Positions 16,904 to 25,403 of a stretch of 64,000 nucleotides of DNA are shown piece by piece. Within the stretch, counting starts at the first letter, position 1. The number at the start of each line of letters is the position of its first letter. This DNA is from Bacillota bacterium (GTDB lineage: Bacteria > Bacillota > Clostridia > Lachnospirales > Lachnospiraceae): contig JAEYPP010000019.1 in the NCBI GenBank assembly GCA_023410575.1, positions 1 to 64,000 on the forward strand, read 5' to 3'. The notes beneath the pieces were generated by a model. It made no database searches, was not told the origin of the DNA, and saw only the letters and a program-made list of their open reading frames with translations. Both the position numbers and the translations under genes were made by a program.

Positions 16904-17515
16904 CTATTTTGTAAGTTTCCCAGAGCTTAACCATGGGAACAATGCTTCAAGAAAACGTTCTGCTGCTGGCATAAAATAAGAACCATAATGGTAATCTGGA
17001 TCTAAGGTCGCAATAATCCAAGTTCCTTTTGTTGACGATTCATCCAAATATAATACAGAGCCTCCATCTTTTGTTGCAACTAAGGTTGTTGTGTTTTCTG
17101 GTGGCCAATAAACACCATGTTGATGCCATGTACAATCTTCTAATGTAAAGTAATCATAGAACGGATGATCTTCGTTCTTTACTCGTAACCCACTGTCGGG
17201 ATTTTCTTCGACCCACCACCAAAAATTCGTAGGACGAAATTCCCACTTTTGATTCGGTAACCATTCCCAAGGCTGCGGACCAAATACAAGAACAGTCTTT
17301 CCACAATCAGCAAACTCACGAATCTTATGCACAGATTTTAATAACAAATTGGAGTTTAATTGAGATGGTACAATTAAAACATCGAATGAAGTTAGGTCAG
17401 TATCCTCTAGCTCTGGCAAGTATATAAGTTTTTCAATATATTGTGCAAACTTAGGCTCATGGAAAGTACGATAATGTGGTGCATGACCACTGTAAATCAC
17501 TGCTATTTTTCTCAT
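16904..17515 (-). CDS. ThuA/glutamine-amidotransferase-fold protein B, iron-regulated pair
   Basis: About 203 residues. The start alternates KIAVIYSG, FDVLIVPS and KTVLVFGPQPWEWLP, the pattern of a class I glutamine-amidotransferase-like flavodoxin fold as in ThuA proteins. No nucleophilic cysteine elbow is evident. Later it has WHQHGVYWPPENTTTL and GTWIIATLDPDYHYGS. The upstream gene product is a diverged paralog with matching landmarks (VIFCGHLFRQWLP; YYYAPEHAEV; GTIIVHGSRS). The ATG at 17515 shares bases with the upstream stop codon (TAATG) and has GGAGGGG seven bases before it. An in-frame ATG at 17533 lacks a site. Function unknown. Confidence 0.7.
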   Translation of the reverse strand: MRKIAVIYSGHAPHYRTFHEPKFAQYIEKLIYLPELEDTDLTSFDVLIVPSQLNSNLLLKSVHKIREFADCGKTVLVFGPQPWEWLPNQKWEFRPTNFWWWVEENPDSGLRVKNEDHPFYDYFTLEDCTWHQHGVYWPPENTTTLVATKDGGSVLYLDESSTKGTWIIATLDPDYHYGSYFMPAAERFLEALFPWLSSGKLTK

Positions 17516-18126
17516 TATTTTTCCCCTCCACATACCTCTTCTTTTAATAAATCAAGTAACTGATTATAAATTTTCTTTGTTGTATTGGTTGCATCTCGAT
17601 AGCTTAAAATACTACGACTACCATGAACAATAATTGTTCCATTTGTTGTATGTCGATCAATATAAGTGATAACTTTGCCATCTGTAAAAGTTAAGCAAAC
17701 TTCAGCATGTTCTGGTGCATAATAATAGCCACGTGCAAAAAATCCCGCAATGCCTTTATTAAATACCATATCCTCCATCTCAACACCTTCAAACAAAGGG
17801 GCTCCAGGGACTGCTTGCACATAATAGTCTTTATAATTATGAATGGTTTTCGGCATAAATAACGAGCAACCAGGTAACCACTGACGGAATAAATGACCAC
17901 AGAAAATAACCACTTTGCCCGCATTTAGAAAATCTTCAATGATTTGTTTGTGTTTATATAGATACTCTTGATCAACAAAATACGTAATCATTAATACATT
18001 GTAATTGGACAAATCCGTTGATCCAAGCTCATATTCATCAATTATTGTTATAAAATTATCCTTTACCTCATTTTTACCCACACCAAATGCGTGAGATGCA
18101 CTAAGTTCCAAAATTCTTAAATCCAT
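17515..18126 (-). CDS. ThuA/glutamine-amidotransferase-fold protein A, iron-regulated pair
   Basis: 203 residues with the same alternating beta-alpha plan as its downstream partner: ILELSASHAFG, YNVLMITYFVDQ, KVVIFCGHLFRQWLPG. The two genes overlap by one base and most likely work as a complex or in sequence. C75 in VIFCGHLF falls near where the amidotransferase nucleophile would sit, but the usual G-x-C-x-G motif is not present, so activity is doubtful. A promoter overlapped by a strong Fur-box match lies 160-215 bases upstream, suggesting induction when iron is scarce. I do not recognise a characterised homologue. Confidence 0.65.
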   Translation of the reverse strand: MDLRILELSASHAFGVGKNEVKDNFITIIDEYELGSTDLSNYNVLMITYFVDQEYLYKHKQIIEDFLNAGKVVIFCGHLFRQWLPGCSLFMPKTIHNYKDYYVQAVPGAPLFEGVEMEDMVFNKGIAGFFARGYYYAPEHAEVCLTFTDGKVITYIDRHTTNGTIIVHGSRSILSYRDATNTTKKIYNQLLDLLKEEVCGGEK

Positions 18127-18288
18127 TCCTAAACCGTTACTACCAACTTGTCATAATTCATTATGACTTAAAGTGAAGTAACTATTTCCTTTCTTATTAA
18201 AGATACTTAACGTTGTATACGTTTTACTCCAAAGTTAAAATTCGTTTTAAAAGATTTAACCTTTTTGTTGTAGTTTTAAAATGTTTTT

Positions 18289-18342
18289 AATAATAATTCT
18301 CATTATCAATATTATAATAAATAAAATCCTCTCTTTCGTCAA
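18289..18342 (-). promoter_or_regulatory. Promoter with Fur box upstream of the amidotransferase-fold pair
   Basis: On the minus strand, TTGACG (18337-18342) and TATTAT (18314-18319) are 17 bases apart. Right after the -10 box, GATAATGAGAATTATTATT (18289-18307) matches 16 of 19 positions of the classical Fur box, and 13 of 15 in the 7-1-7 form. The box covers the expected transcription start, the standard place for Fur repression. Confidence 0.7.
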
Positions 18343-18417
18343 GTCTTTTATAGGCAAACACATGTATCCCCATTACTACCCTTTTCTCCTTTTTCTGTAT
18401 ATTCTATCCAAGAGCAA

Positions 18418-18458
18418 AAGTGTGTTTCGTACACTCTCACGAGCAACACTTTGCAAAC
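18418..18458. repeat. Intergenic repeat type B, copy 2
   Basis: AAGTGTGTTTCGTACACTCTCACGAGCAACACTT matches copy 1 at 1265-1298 with three differences, two of which are compensatory within the hairpin (GCTTCGC versus GTTTCGT variants). A GC-rich patch (about 18476-18508) separates it from the type C hairpin at 18512. Confidence 0.6.
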
Positions 18459-18511
18459 ATAACTTTTGTTTGGCACCGTAGCGCAGCTTAGCGCGCATCC
18501 TGCGGAGCCTT

Positions 18512-18551
18512 TATATATCATAGGAAATTCGGAGGAATTTCTATGATATAT
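18512..18551. repeat. Intergenic repeat type C, copy 3 (second hairpin)
   Basis: The 18-19 bp stem TATATATCATAGGAAATTC / GAATTTCTATGATATATA has a short loop. The core GGAA.TTC..GAA.TTTC matches the copies at 1228 and 62746, while the base of the stem differs in sequence but is still paired. It abuts the T-run of the next terminator. Confidence 0.6.
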
Positions 18552-18555
18552 AAAA

Positions 18556-18591
18556 AAGTGTTTTGCATATTAAATCTCGTGCAAAACACTT
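18556..18591 (-). terminator. Terminator of the double-GNAT gene
   Basis: The 12-bp stem AAGTGTTTTGCA / TGCAAAACACTT is followed by six Ts on the minus strand. It begins 13 bases after the stop codon at 18604. Confidence 0.85.
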
Positions 18592-18603
18592 TCTTTATTC
18601 CAT

Positions 18604-19449
18604 TTATTTTCTATCGCTCATATTAGAGCCTGAGTAAACTGTTATTCCTGGAAACATAAGATTCTTTTGAACCTCTTGATATCCAAAAATTTTATACAAT
18701 TTAACAGCTCGTCTGTTAAGTTCCCATACTTCTAATTTCGACTTACTTAATCCTTTTTCACGAAAATAATTATGTATATAATTCATCATTACTTTGGAGA
18801 GCCCTTTTCCTCTATGTACTTCATATAAATATAAGTTCTCGATCCATCCACAATTATCTTCTACTCGTAGACTGAATCCGCCTACGATTTCTTCATTAAC
18901 ATAGAACTTAAAATTCTTATAACTGTCATCTTCTTTCTGAGCCTTTGCAAATCCTTCATCAAGTGGAGTTACAAACATCTCATCATAGAGCTTTTTAAAC
19001 TCCTCATATTGCTCTTTCTCAGTAATACTAAACTCTTCGACTTTTAAGTTTTGATGACTAAAATCTTCTGTTTTCTGAGTAAGATCAGCCTCCATAAAAA
19101 TACTGTAATCCTCTTCAAAACCATTCCTAGTATAAAAGTCCATCATGTTTTGATTCGATGCAAATCCCGCATAAATCCTACAATTAAGTTCTTTCTTTTC
19201 TATTTGAAGTGCTTTCGTCCTTTCCATAATTGCCTCAAATAACAACTTCTTAATCTCCTCTGCCTGTGGTTGTTCTTCCACATTGATTTCGATATAAAGT
19301 AAATAAGGTGTCTCATACGTCTGATGTCGATTGACTGTTGGATAAACATATCCATGTCCTAAATATTGTTCTTTTTCATCGAAAGCTAAGAATACATTCT
19401 CCTTTGCACATCCATTGGTATCCTCTTTTGCTTGTTGAATTATTATCAT
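18604..19449 (-). CDS. Double-domain GNAT acetyltransferase
   Basis: 281 residues with two GNAT folds. The N-terminal half (1-135) has a degenerate acetyl-CoA site (FDEKEQYLGHGYV, then MDFYTRNGFEED). The C-terminal half (136-281) has the intact motif A, YEVHRGKGLSKVMMNYIHNY, and the family ending LYKIFGYQEVQKNL. It would transfer an acetyl group from acetyl-CoA to an unknown amine. The start overlaps the stop of the AraC/GyrI regulator (ATGA), so the two genes are co-transcribed. This may be a ligand-sensing regulator with an enzyme that modifies the ligand. Confidence 0.85.
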   Translation of the reverse strand: MIIIQQAKEDTNGCAKENVFLAFDEKEQYLGHGYVYPTVNRHQTYETPYLLYIEINVEEQPQAEEIKKLLFEAIMERTKALQIEKKELNCRIYAGFASNQNMMDFYTRNGFEEDYSIFMEADLTQKTEDFSHQNLKVEEFSITEKEQYEEFKKLYDEMFVTPLDEGFAKAQKEDDSYKNFKFYVNEEIVGGFSLRVEDNCGWIENLYLYEVHRGKGLSKVMMNYIHNYFREKGLSKSKLEVWELNRRAVKLYKIFGYQEVQKNLMFPGITVYSGSNMSDRK

Positions 19450-20336
19450 CTTATCAATATCTCCTCTTTTTTTCTCGTTACCGGTAGCCAGATTTCACAA
19501 CGATAGGTATAATAGTCGTCATCCTCCCAGAAATATTTTTCAATACAAGGTCCCTCCACCTGTTCAAACAGAGCACCTGGCATCCATTCTGTATAAATAC
19601 GTTTCCATAAATCACTGCTTGCAACAGGATTACTCATATCTGCTCGATGTTCGAACACAATCCATTGATGTGCTGGTATATGTAAACTCTTATAATCTGT
19701 TGGGACTTCCTTATTTGGAGCTTCCCAGCCTAATAGATAACTTCGGCTGCCATCTTGTTGAAAATCAAAATGGACTCCATCTAACATATTCATAAGCGGT
19801 AAACCTAAGAACTCGTTTAACTTATGATGCGTTCCGTCCTCCCAAACTTTGTTACAGAATCTCATCACTTCCTCAACCAAATCTACAATAGGGGTGGGTT
19901 CCATTTGTATGCCAATCATATCAAATGCTTCTCTCTCAACAATCCGATATTTCATCTCACACTCTCCAATAATATTTACTTGTAATGATAATTTTGGAAA
20001 TGACTTAAGTTGAACCTCTCTTCTCCTTATGATCGATGGAGATACACCATGCAATCTACGAAATGCTTTCGTAAAAGCATCGATACTTTCATAGCCATAA
20101 GAGAGTGCTATTTCAGTTACTGATTTATCCGTTGCTATTAATTCTTCTGCAGCAAGTGTTAACTTACGGTTTCTGATATATTCAGCTACCGTTACCCCTG
20201 TTATAACGTGAAATACACGTTGAAAATAATATTTCGATAAGAAAGCATTTTTCGCAATCTCGTCTACTTCTAATGCCTGTGTTATATTTTCTTCAATGTA
20301 ATCAATCGCACGATTCAAGTATTCAATCATTCCCAA
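19446..20336 (-). CDS. AraC-family regulator with GyrI-like effector domain
   Basis: 296 residues. The N-terminal AraC DNA-binding domain (about 7-105) has two helix-turn-helix motifs: VDEIAKNAFLSKYYFQRVF and VTEIALSYGYESIDAFTKAF. The C-terminal domain (about 125-290) is a GyrI-like small-molecule-binding domain (AraC_E_bind), as in Rob and SbmC relatives. It probably binds a hydrophobic or cationic compound and controls itself and the acetyltransferase gene it overlaps. The start at 20336 is clear, and the arrangement is common in clostridia. Confidence 0.92.
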   Translation of the reverse strand: MGMIEYLNRAIDYIEENITQALEVDEIAKNAFLSKYYFQRVFHVITGVTVAEYIRNRKLTLAAEELIATDKSVTEIALSYGYESIDAFTKAFRRLHGVSPSIIRRREVQLKSFPKLSLQVNIIGECEMKYRIVEREAFDMIGIQMEPTPIVDLVEEVMRFCNKVWEDGTHHKLNEFLGLPLMNMLDGVHFDFQQDGSRSYLLGWEAPNKEVPTDYKSLHIPAHQWIVFEHRADMSNPVASSDLWKRIYTEWMPGALFEQVEGPCIEKYFWEDDDYYTYRCEIWLPVTRKKEEILIR

Positions 20337-20491
20337 TCTGTATACCTCCGCTTAAGTATAACACTATATAATAAAAGTTCTCGTCTTTTTATGCCATCAT
20401 TTGTCTATAAATTCTTAAGTCTAAGATTGTCCAATAAAACATCTTTTTACATTTTATCATAATCCCTAGTATATTCAAATCAATTCCTCAT

Positions 20492-21101
20492 TTAAGGATT
20501 ACACAAGTGGAAAACTAATACAAACTCTCCCCAATCTGTCTTTGTATTCCTATCATCCAAAAATATAGGCGGGTCCCATTCGTCGTCATACCAACAAGCA
20601 ATCCATGAAACTTCTTTCTCTTCCATAAATTGAATCATTGGTTCTCCATAATCCAATCTAGTTCCTACTAAATAATTATGTTCTGTAAGCTCTTCCTCTA
20701 GAATATATCCCCATTCTGTAATAACAACTGGCAATTGATCTGTAACTGTCTCATAATTTTCTATCCAACCTTTTCTATTTGGAAAGATATGTGCAGTATA
20801 AGCATTATTTGTCTTATTCATAGGATGTTCTGCCCAATAGGACAAATCATAAGAATAGTCAACACCACTTACCAAAGCCTTTTAATAAAACCTGTTCTCC
20901 AACTTCATTGAATATTTTCGTATCCTGAACTATAAGAGAAGGAGCATATTCTGCTCCTTTTTGCAACTCGAATCTTTCCTTTTTCGATACAGGAAGCATC
21001 AACTTCCCACTCTTTACCAAAACAAAAACTAGAATGCAAAGTATACCTATAATAAATGCTCCACCAACACAAATAAACAATAATTTACGATGTTTTCTCA
21101 T
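20492..21101 (-). pseudogene. Remnant of a membrane-anchored GH5 cellulase with internal deletion
   Basis: Two reading frames together spell the two ends of one glycoside hydrolase family 5 protein. The N-terminal piece (21101-20859) has a membrane segment at about 7-30 and the GH5 opening IFNEVGEQVLLKGFG. The C-terminal piece (from about 20875 to 20492, no proper start codon) has GVDYSYDLSYWAEHP, then the nucleophile-bearing VVITEWGY, and WIACWYDDEWDP near the end. The middle, including the Asn-Glu-Pro acid/base region, is missing and the frames are offset. The gene therefore looks inactivated by a deletion of perhaps 120-200 codons at about 20875-20880. Confidence 0.75.
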
Positions 21102-21113
21102 AATATATCCTTT

Positions 21114-21296
21114 CTAAAGCTCTAATGCAAAGCCAAGCACCATGATAACCGTTAAACATAATGAAATCACAATTCCTATCGCAGATAATATTATCATTTT
21201 ACTATTATGAATCGTTTTTCTCTGATGATAGATATTGTAAATACCAACAATAAATCCAAATAAAGGCGGTAGAAAATTTGAAAGAATTTCAATCAT
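21114..21296 (-). CDS. Small two-span membrane protein, unknown
   Basis: 60 residues with two hydrophobic helices, about 5-23 and 36-56, separated by the basic loop YHQRKTIHNSK. The Pro-Pro-x-x-Gly-phi pattern near the start (FLPPLFGFIVGIYNIYHQRKT) resembles small membrane proteins of unknown function in Firmicutes. The ribosome site is weak (TAGG). It lies 12 bases before the GH5 remnant on the same strand and may once have been co-transcribed with it. Confidence 0.5.
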   Translation of the reverse strand: MIEILSNFLPPLFGFIVGIYNIYHQRKTIHNSKMIILSAIGIVISLCLTVIMVLGFALEL

Positions 21297-21415
21297 CTTA
21301 AACCTAGCTCATACGCTTGTCAATGCTTACGAAGTTCAGAATATTGTGGCATAAAGGTCATCATGTAGAAACCTGTTTATGATAGAGAACGCCTAACAGG
21401 CTACGTGCATAGAAA

Positions 21416-21451
21416 AAACACTCTATAGAATAATACTTCTATAGAGTGTTT
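21416..21451 (-). terminator. Terminator hairpin, type E copy 1
   Basis: The 14-bp stem AAACACTCTATAGA / TCTATAGAGTGTTT is followed by TTTTTT on the minus strand. It lies after the CPBP gene. The hairpin at 23267-23305 has almost the same sequence. The rest of 21297-21574 shows no gene. Confidence 0.75.
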
Positions 21452-21574
21452 AAAAACATAATCAAGTGCTATTGCATTACGTTCCGAAGCAAGGTAAAGC
21501 TCTTAATACTAAAATTTGTTGAACTTAGTAGTTATCTCTTAAGGTCGATATAAATACATGTTTATTAACTTAAT

Positions 21575-22342
21575 TCATTTGGCATGTATCCGCATCTTCT
21601 GAACGTAACCATCGATAAAAAGTGTTATACAAGCTACGACTATCAAAATGCATATCGTTGGAAAAATCCTATCTATTACTTGACAGACTTCCCCAAAACC
21701 ATTGATTGCTGCATGGGCTAATATCGCCATAAAGATACTTTTTGAAACAAAATAGACCGAACCGATAAAGAGTGATAACGTAATAGCATATAAACAAAAC
21801 CAACCAAAATTCATATTGGATTGATTTGTTCCATCAATCCACCATAACGGAAGATGCCAAAATGCCCATATTATACTAACCAATAATGTAGCTTTCCAAT
21901 GAGATAATTTCTTTTCTAATTCTGGCTGAAGAAACCCTCTCCATCCAATTTCCTCTAAACCTCCACCAAGAATCATAGGTAATATTAATAATACACCTAT
22001 ATAAAACGGAGATTTCCAAGTACCAAAACCAAAAAATACAGGAATACCAAAAATAGCGACTGCACCACCGATTGCATATACATATAATATTTTTGCTTGC
22101 TTAATATTCACAATTGTCTTTAAATATTTACGAAATTCTTTTTTATTACTAATTGATTTTCTTTGTAACCATACCTCACATATTGTTGGTGCTAGTCCTC
22201 CTATCACGTAAAAAATCTTTCCAAGAATACTATCGTATGACATCCAATAGATTCCTATCTTCCCTGCTACTGCTACCAAAATCCAAAAAAACCATGAGAA
22301 TAAAAAGGTAGTGGTTATGTACTTAAACATATGACTTTTCAT
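21575..22342 (-). CDS. CPBP-family intramembrane metalloprotease (CAAX/Abi)
   Basis: About 255 residues with seven or eight membrane segments. The family motifs are EEIGWRGFLQPEL (paired glutamates and arginine), FWHLPLWW, and HAAINGFGE in the last conserved helix. Members cleave membrane proteins or protect against bacteriocins. The ATG at 22342 has GGAGG six bases upstream. A TTG 12 bases earlier overlaps that site and is unlikely as start. A TetR gene precedes it, and the promoter between them is bracketed by two operator-like palindromes, so the repressor very likely controls this gene. Confidence 0.88.
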   Translation of the reverse strand: MKSHMFKYITTTFLFSWFFWILVAVAGKIGIYWMSYDSILGKIFYVIGGLAPTICEVWLQRKSISNKKEFRKYLKTIVNIKQAKILYVYAIGGAVAIFGIPVFFGFGTWKSPFYIGVLLILPMILGGGLEEIGWRGFLQPELEKKLSHWKATLLVSIIWAFWHLPLWWIDGTNQSNMNFGWFCLYAITLSLFIGSVYFVSKSIFMAILAHAAINGFGEVCQVIDRIFPTICILIVVACITLFIDGYVQKMRIHAK

Positions 22343-22365
22343 TTTTTCCTCCAATATAATAAAAT

Positions 22366-22438
22366 TGAGACTTCTCTCATTTTTATTATATATGATTTTC
22401 CCCTTTTGTCAATCTTAAAATGACCTTTGTCTCATTTT
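22366..22438 (-). promoter_or_regulatory. Promoter with two flanking TetR-type operators
   Basis: On the minus strand the -35 box is TTGACA (22407-22412) and the -10 box is TATAAT (22385-22390), with a 16-base spacer. Upstream lies AAAATGA-N8-TCATTTT (22417-22438). Downstream lies TGAGA-CTTC-TCTCA (22366-22379). Both sites share AAAATGAGA on the minus strand. Repressor bound at either site would block the polymerase. Confidence 0.75.
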
Positions 22439-23076
22439 TATTTCATTGATTGAATCATAGCAAATGCATATTCTCGAAAATACAGGTACAATGCAGAGTT
22501 AAACGTTTTTCTTTTTTGCATAACACTCATTGCAATAGTATCACAGATTCCATCTATATATACAGAAGCATTTGTCATAATCAGGTTAATTGGTATATTG
22601 CTTCTGAATTCACCCATAGTAACTCCTTTTTCAACCAGATGACCAAGATACTTCATGAAGTCATCTCCAACATTTTGCAATATCAGCTGACTCATAATTC
22701 TCTCAGTCTTTTCAGCATGACTTCCCAAATATACCATTAATTCAAATCGAATTTTAAAAATATCTCCTGGTGTTTCATCAATATATTTTCCTAAGCTTTC
22801 GAACAATCTGAGAATATTTACCTCAATACTTTCCTTTTCGTCATTTTGTGGTAAAACATAAGGCGTTTGTTGAGATGACAGGTAATTGACCACATCAATA
22901 ATTACTTGATCAATATCATTGTAATAAAGATAAATTCCCCCTTTACTAATACCAGCTTGTCGAATAATATCTAGCATTGTAATCTCATATAAAGGGTGCT
23001 GATGTAATATTTCAATTGTAGCTTCAACAATTTTCTTTTTCTTTTCAACTATATATTCTTGCGTTACCTTTGGCAT
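22438..23076 (-). CDS. TetR-family transcriptional repressor
   Basis: 212 residues. The N-terminal helix-turn-helix (about 25-50) reads EITMLDIIRQAGISKGGIYLYY, the TetR signature. The C-terminal ligand domain is diverse, so the inducer cannot be named. The gene precedes the CPBP protease gene on the same strand, and one operator-like palindrome overlaps its last codons. It probably represses the protease gene until a membrane-active compound is present. Confidence 0.92.
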   Translation of the reverse strand: MPKVTQEYIVEKKKKIVEATIEILHQHPLYEITMLDIIRQAGISKGGIYLYYNDIDQVIIDVVNYLSSQQTPYVLPQNDEKESIEVNILRLFESLGKYIDETPGDIFKIRFELMVYLGSHAEKTERIMSQLILQNVGDDFMKYLGHLVEKGVTMGEFRSNIPINLIMTNASVYIDGICDTIAMSVMQKRKTFNSALYLYFREYAFAMIQSMK

Positions 23077-23266
23077 TATTAATCTCCTTCACATGATGCT
23101 ATTCTTTGTAAAATAAAACTTTCAATTTTTATCTTCATCTATTTTAGATTGATTATATCATTCGTTTTAACTCAATTCAATATTACGAATCGATCCTCTC
23201 ATTAACTCATTTTTTTCTCCAGAAGCCAGGTAAGATTTTTAAGCATAAGATTAATACAAATAGCAA

Positions 23267-23305
23267 AACACTCCATAGAATATTACTCCTATTCTACAGA
23301 GTGTT
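23267..23305 (-). terminator. Hairpin, type E copy 2
   Basis: AACACTCCATAGAATA pairs imperfectly with TATTCTACAGAGTGTT. It is close in sequence to the hairpin at 21416-21451. It sits 20 bases downstream of the GNAT remnant. Confidence 0.55.
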
Positions 23306-23324
23306 CTCTTTAGAGCCCATGCCT

Positions 23325-23525
23325 TTACATATTCCATAAACACTTCATATAATTATCCAAGATCTTCTGATCTAGAAACAGAATACTCCCTCCGATTAAT
23401 TGTGGATTAGAGAATACACGTACATCGTTGTCTGTATTAACTGCTTCATTCGATAATTTTGTCACCTTTTCCTTCTCGGTATTGTTTGCGATTTTTTTCT
23501 TCATAATTATTTCTCCCTCCGTCAA
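23325..23525 (-). pseudogene. Remnant of a GNAT acetyltransferase
   Basis: 66 codons. The stretch TKLSNEAVNTDNDV, then VFSNPQLIGGSILFLDQK, aligns with TQLSKEAFDTDINV and VFSETQLIGGALLFRDQK of the intact acetyltransferase at 32010-32468. About 27 residues between the two blocks are missing, and everything after the third strand, including the acetyl-CoA site, is gone. A good ribosome site (GGAGGGAG) still precedes the ATG at 23504, the eighth codon. It is a decayed paralog and cannot be an active enzyme. Confidence 0.75.
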
Positions 23526-23717
23526 TATGTTTGATATATTATGTAGGAAAACAATTCTTACATATTCTACATATGTTCACATTATCATATTCTATTTAGA
23601 CGTACCCGACTTTATCTACAATTATCGTCATCTAAATAGCTACCATATGACTTCGGATGAAGGAATATTCAATTGCAACTCTCAATACCATTTAAAGTAT
23701 AACAAAATTAAACTATC

Positions 23718-25394
23718 CTATTTTTCTATCCATGCAGGTTCCACTGATAACACAAATACATACTCACAAGTATGTTGTTCATCAAATTGGCACTTTACAC
23801 GAAAGCCACGATAAGATGGATTTGTATACGTACCTGTATTAGAACTAAGTAAAAGTGCATAGTGCGTCATTAATCCAATGTAAAGATTACCATCTTCTCC
23901 ATATCGCACTTCTCTTTCAATAATCCCAGCCTTATTATACAGTTCTTCTCCATTCTCATTAATGAGATAATCCTGAACTTGAATCGTTTGTGGTTTGATA
24001 CCATCGGCAAAGGATAAGCTAATCTCATCCTTAAATCCGAATCCATCTGGACAAGCAAATCTTGGGATGTCGGTAGCACTCTTCATCATATCACGAAAAG
24101 GTATTGCTTCCTCTGTCTCTTCCCCCCATAATTCTTTCCAAGACATATTCTCTAATATGGTATCTCCCACTTTTACCGTAAGTTCTGGAATATTTTCTAA
24201 TATGGTATCTCCTACTTTTACCGTAATCGGGATATTTTCTAATGATAGTTCAAAACTCTCTTTCTGACTTGTGTCTTTGCTATTGTCCTGAAAAGAGTCC
24301 TCCCATCTATAGTATGGAAATTCATCATTTTTCTCAGGCTCAATGTCAATTTTGTCTCCATCAATAACTAGTTTCCCATAATCCTTTCCATAGATTATTT
24401 CTTCCTTATCAGTGTCATCAATCAGTTTAATATTAGCTTCCACTAGATGTATCTCAGAATCACTTACTTTACGGAATGCAAGTAGACCATATCCTTGGTT
24501 TGGTACATAACAATTAGAATAAGAACAGTGAAGAACTTCTTGTAATCCATTATAATAAATTGGATTCGAATACTGATATACATTCAAACAACATCTCCAG
24601 ATTCCAGAACCAAAACCATACAAGGAAAGTAATTCATAAGTGCCATTACCATCGATGTCTGCTATGCATATATTACCTAATTCATCTGTAATACGTAACG
24701 CTTGATCACCCGCAATTAAATACATACCTGATGTTCTTCCACTCCATGTAAGTGTTTGATATGCTTGTATCTTTGTTTTACTATATAAGTCATTAATCCA
24801 ACACTTAATTAATATCTCTGGAGGATAGCCAAATGATACCGATGGATTTCTTTGATTGTTGTATTCCTCTTGTACGTATGATAAGACTGTCTCTAATGGA
24901 AATGCTTCTTCTTCTTTTTCCATATTCTCATATACATCTGCTATCGATACAATTAGAACTTCTCCTGTATCAACAATTAGTATTGTTTTCTTAGCATCTG
25001 CGTAGTATTCATATGTGAAGCTAGAAACTATCTCTTCTTTCGTATGTTCAAAACCTTGATCCAATAAATATTTTCTATAATCTTGCTTTTGTTGCTCACT
25101 CATACCATGGCACAGATAATAATAAGGATACGATACTACCTCCTCCACCTGTGGTAGCAACTCCTTGTCATCCCCTATATTAGCCTGTATGCTTGTTGAT
25201 TCTTCGTTCATATTCTGAGACTTTTCACTACTATCACTGGATGTAAAACTACTATCATCTCTTACGTCCATCGTACTTAATTCCACATTATTACCAACCT
25301 TAGATGGACCTTCTTTCGTTCCACATGATGTACATACAAAACTAACAACTAATAAAATCCCAATCTTACAACGAATTCCCTTATTATTTACCAT
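23718..25394 (-). CDS. Large lipoprotein linked to the BlaI/BlaR1-like pair
   Basis: 558 residues. The lipoprotein signal has lipobox CTSC with C24, and a Ser/Asn-rich linker follows (about 30-75). No known catalytic domain was recognised. A region near 240 reads CIADIDGNGTYELLSLYGFGSG, like the calcium-binding repeat of beta-propeller proteins. Near 385-412 a 15-residue tandem duplication (VKVGDTILEN twice) is encoded by a 45-base repeat. It is the third gene after the BlaI-like repressor and the M56 metalloprotease, with only 9 bases between, so it is probably the regulated output of that pair at the cell surface. Confidence 0.7.
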   Translation of the reverse strand: MVNNKGIRCKIGILLVVSFVCTSCGTKEGPSKVGNNVELSTMDVRDDSSFTSSDSSEKSQNMNEESTSIQANIGDDKELLPQVEEVVSYPYYYLCHGMSEQQKQDYRKYLLDQGFEHTKEEIVSSFTYEYYADAKKTILIVDTGEVLIVSIADVYENMEKEEEAFPLETVLSYVQEEYNNQRNPSVSFGYPPEILIKCWINDLYSKTKIQAYQTLTWSGRTSGMYLIAGDQALRITDELGNICIADIDGNGTYELLSLYGFGSGIWRCCLNVYQYSNPIYYNGLQEVLHCSYSNCYVPNQGYGLLAFRKVSDSEIHLVEANIKLIDDTDKEEIIYGKDYGKLVIDGDKIDIEPEKNDEFPYYRWEDSFQDNSKDTSQKESFELSLENIPITVKVGDTILENIPELTVKVGDTILENMSWKELWGEETEEAIPFRDMMKSATDIPRFACPDGFGFKDEISLSFADGIKPQTIQVQDYLINENGEELYNKAGIIEREVRYGEDGNLYIGLMTHYALLLSSNTGTYTNPSYRGFRVKCQFDEQHTCEYVFVLSVEPAWIEK

Positions 25395-25403
25395 ATCAAT
25401 TCC

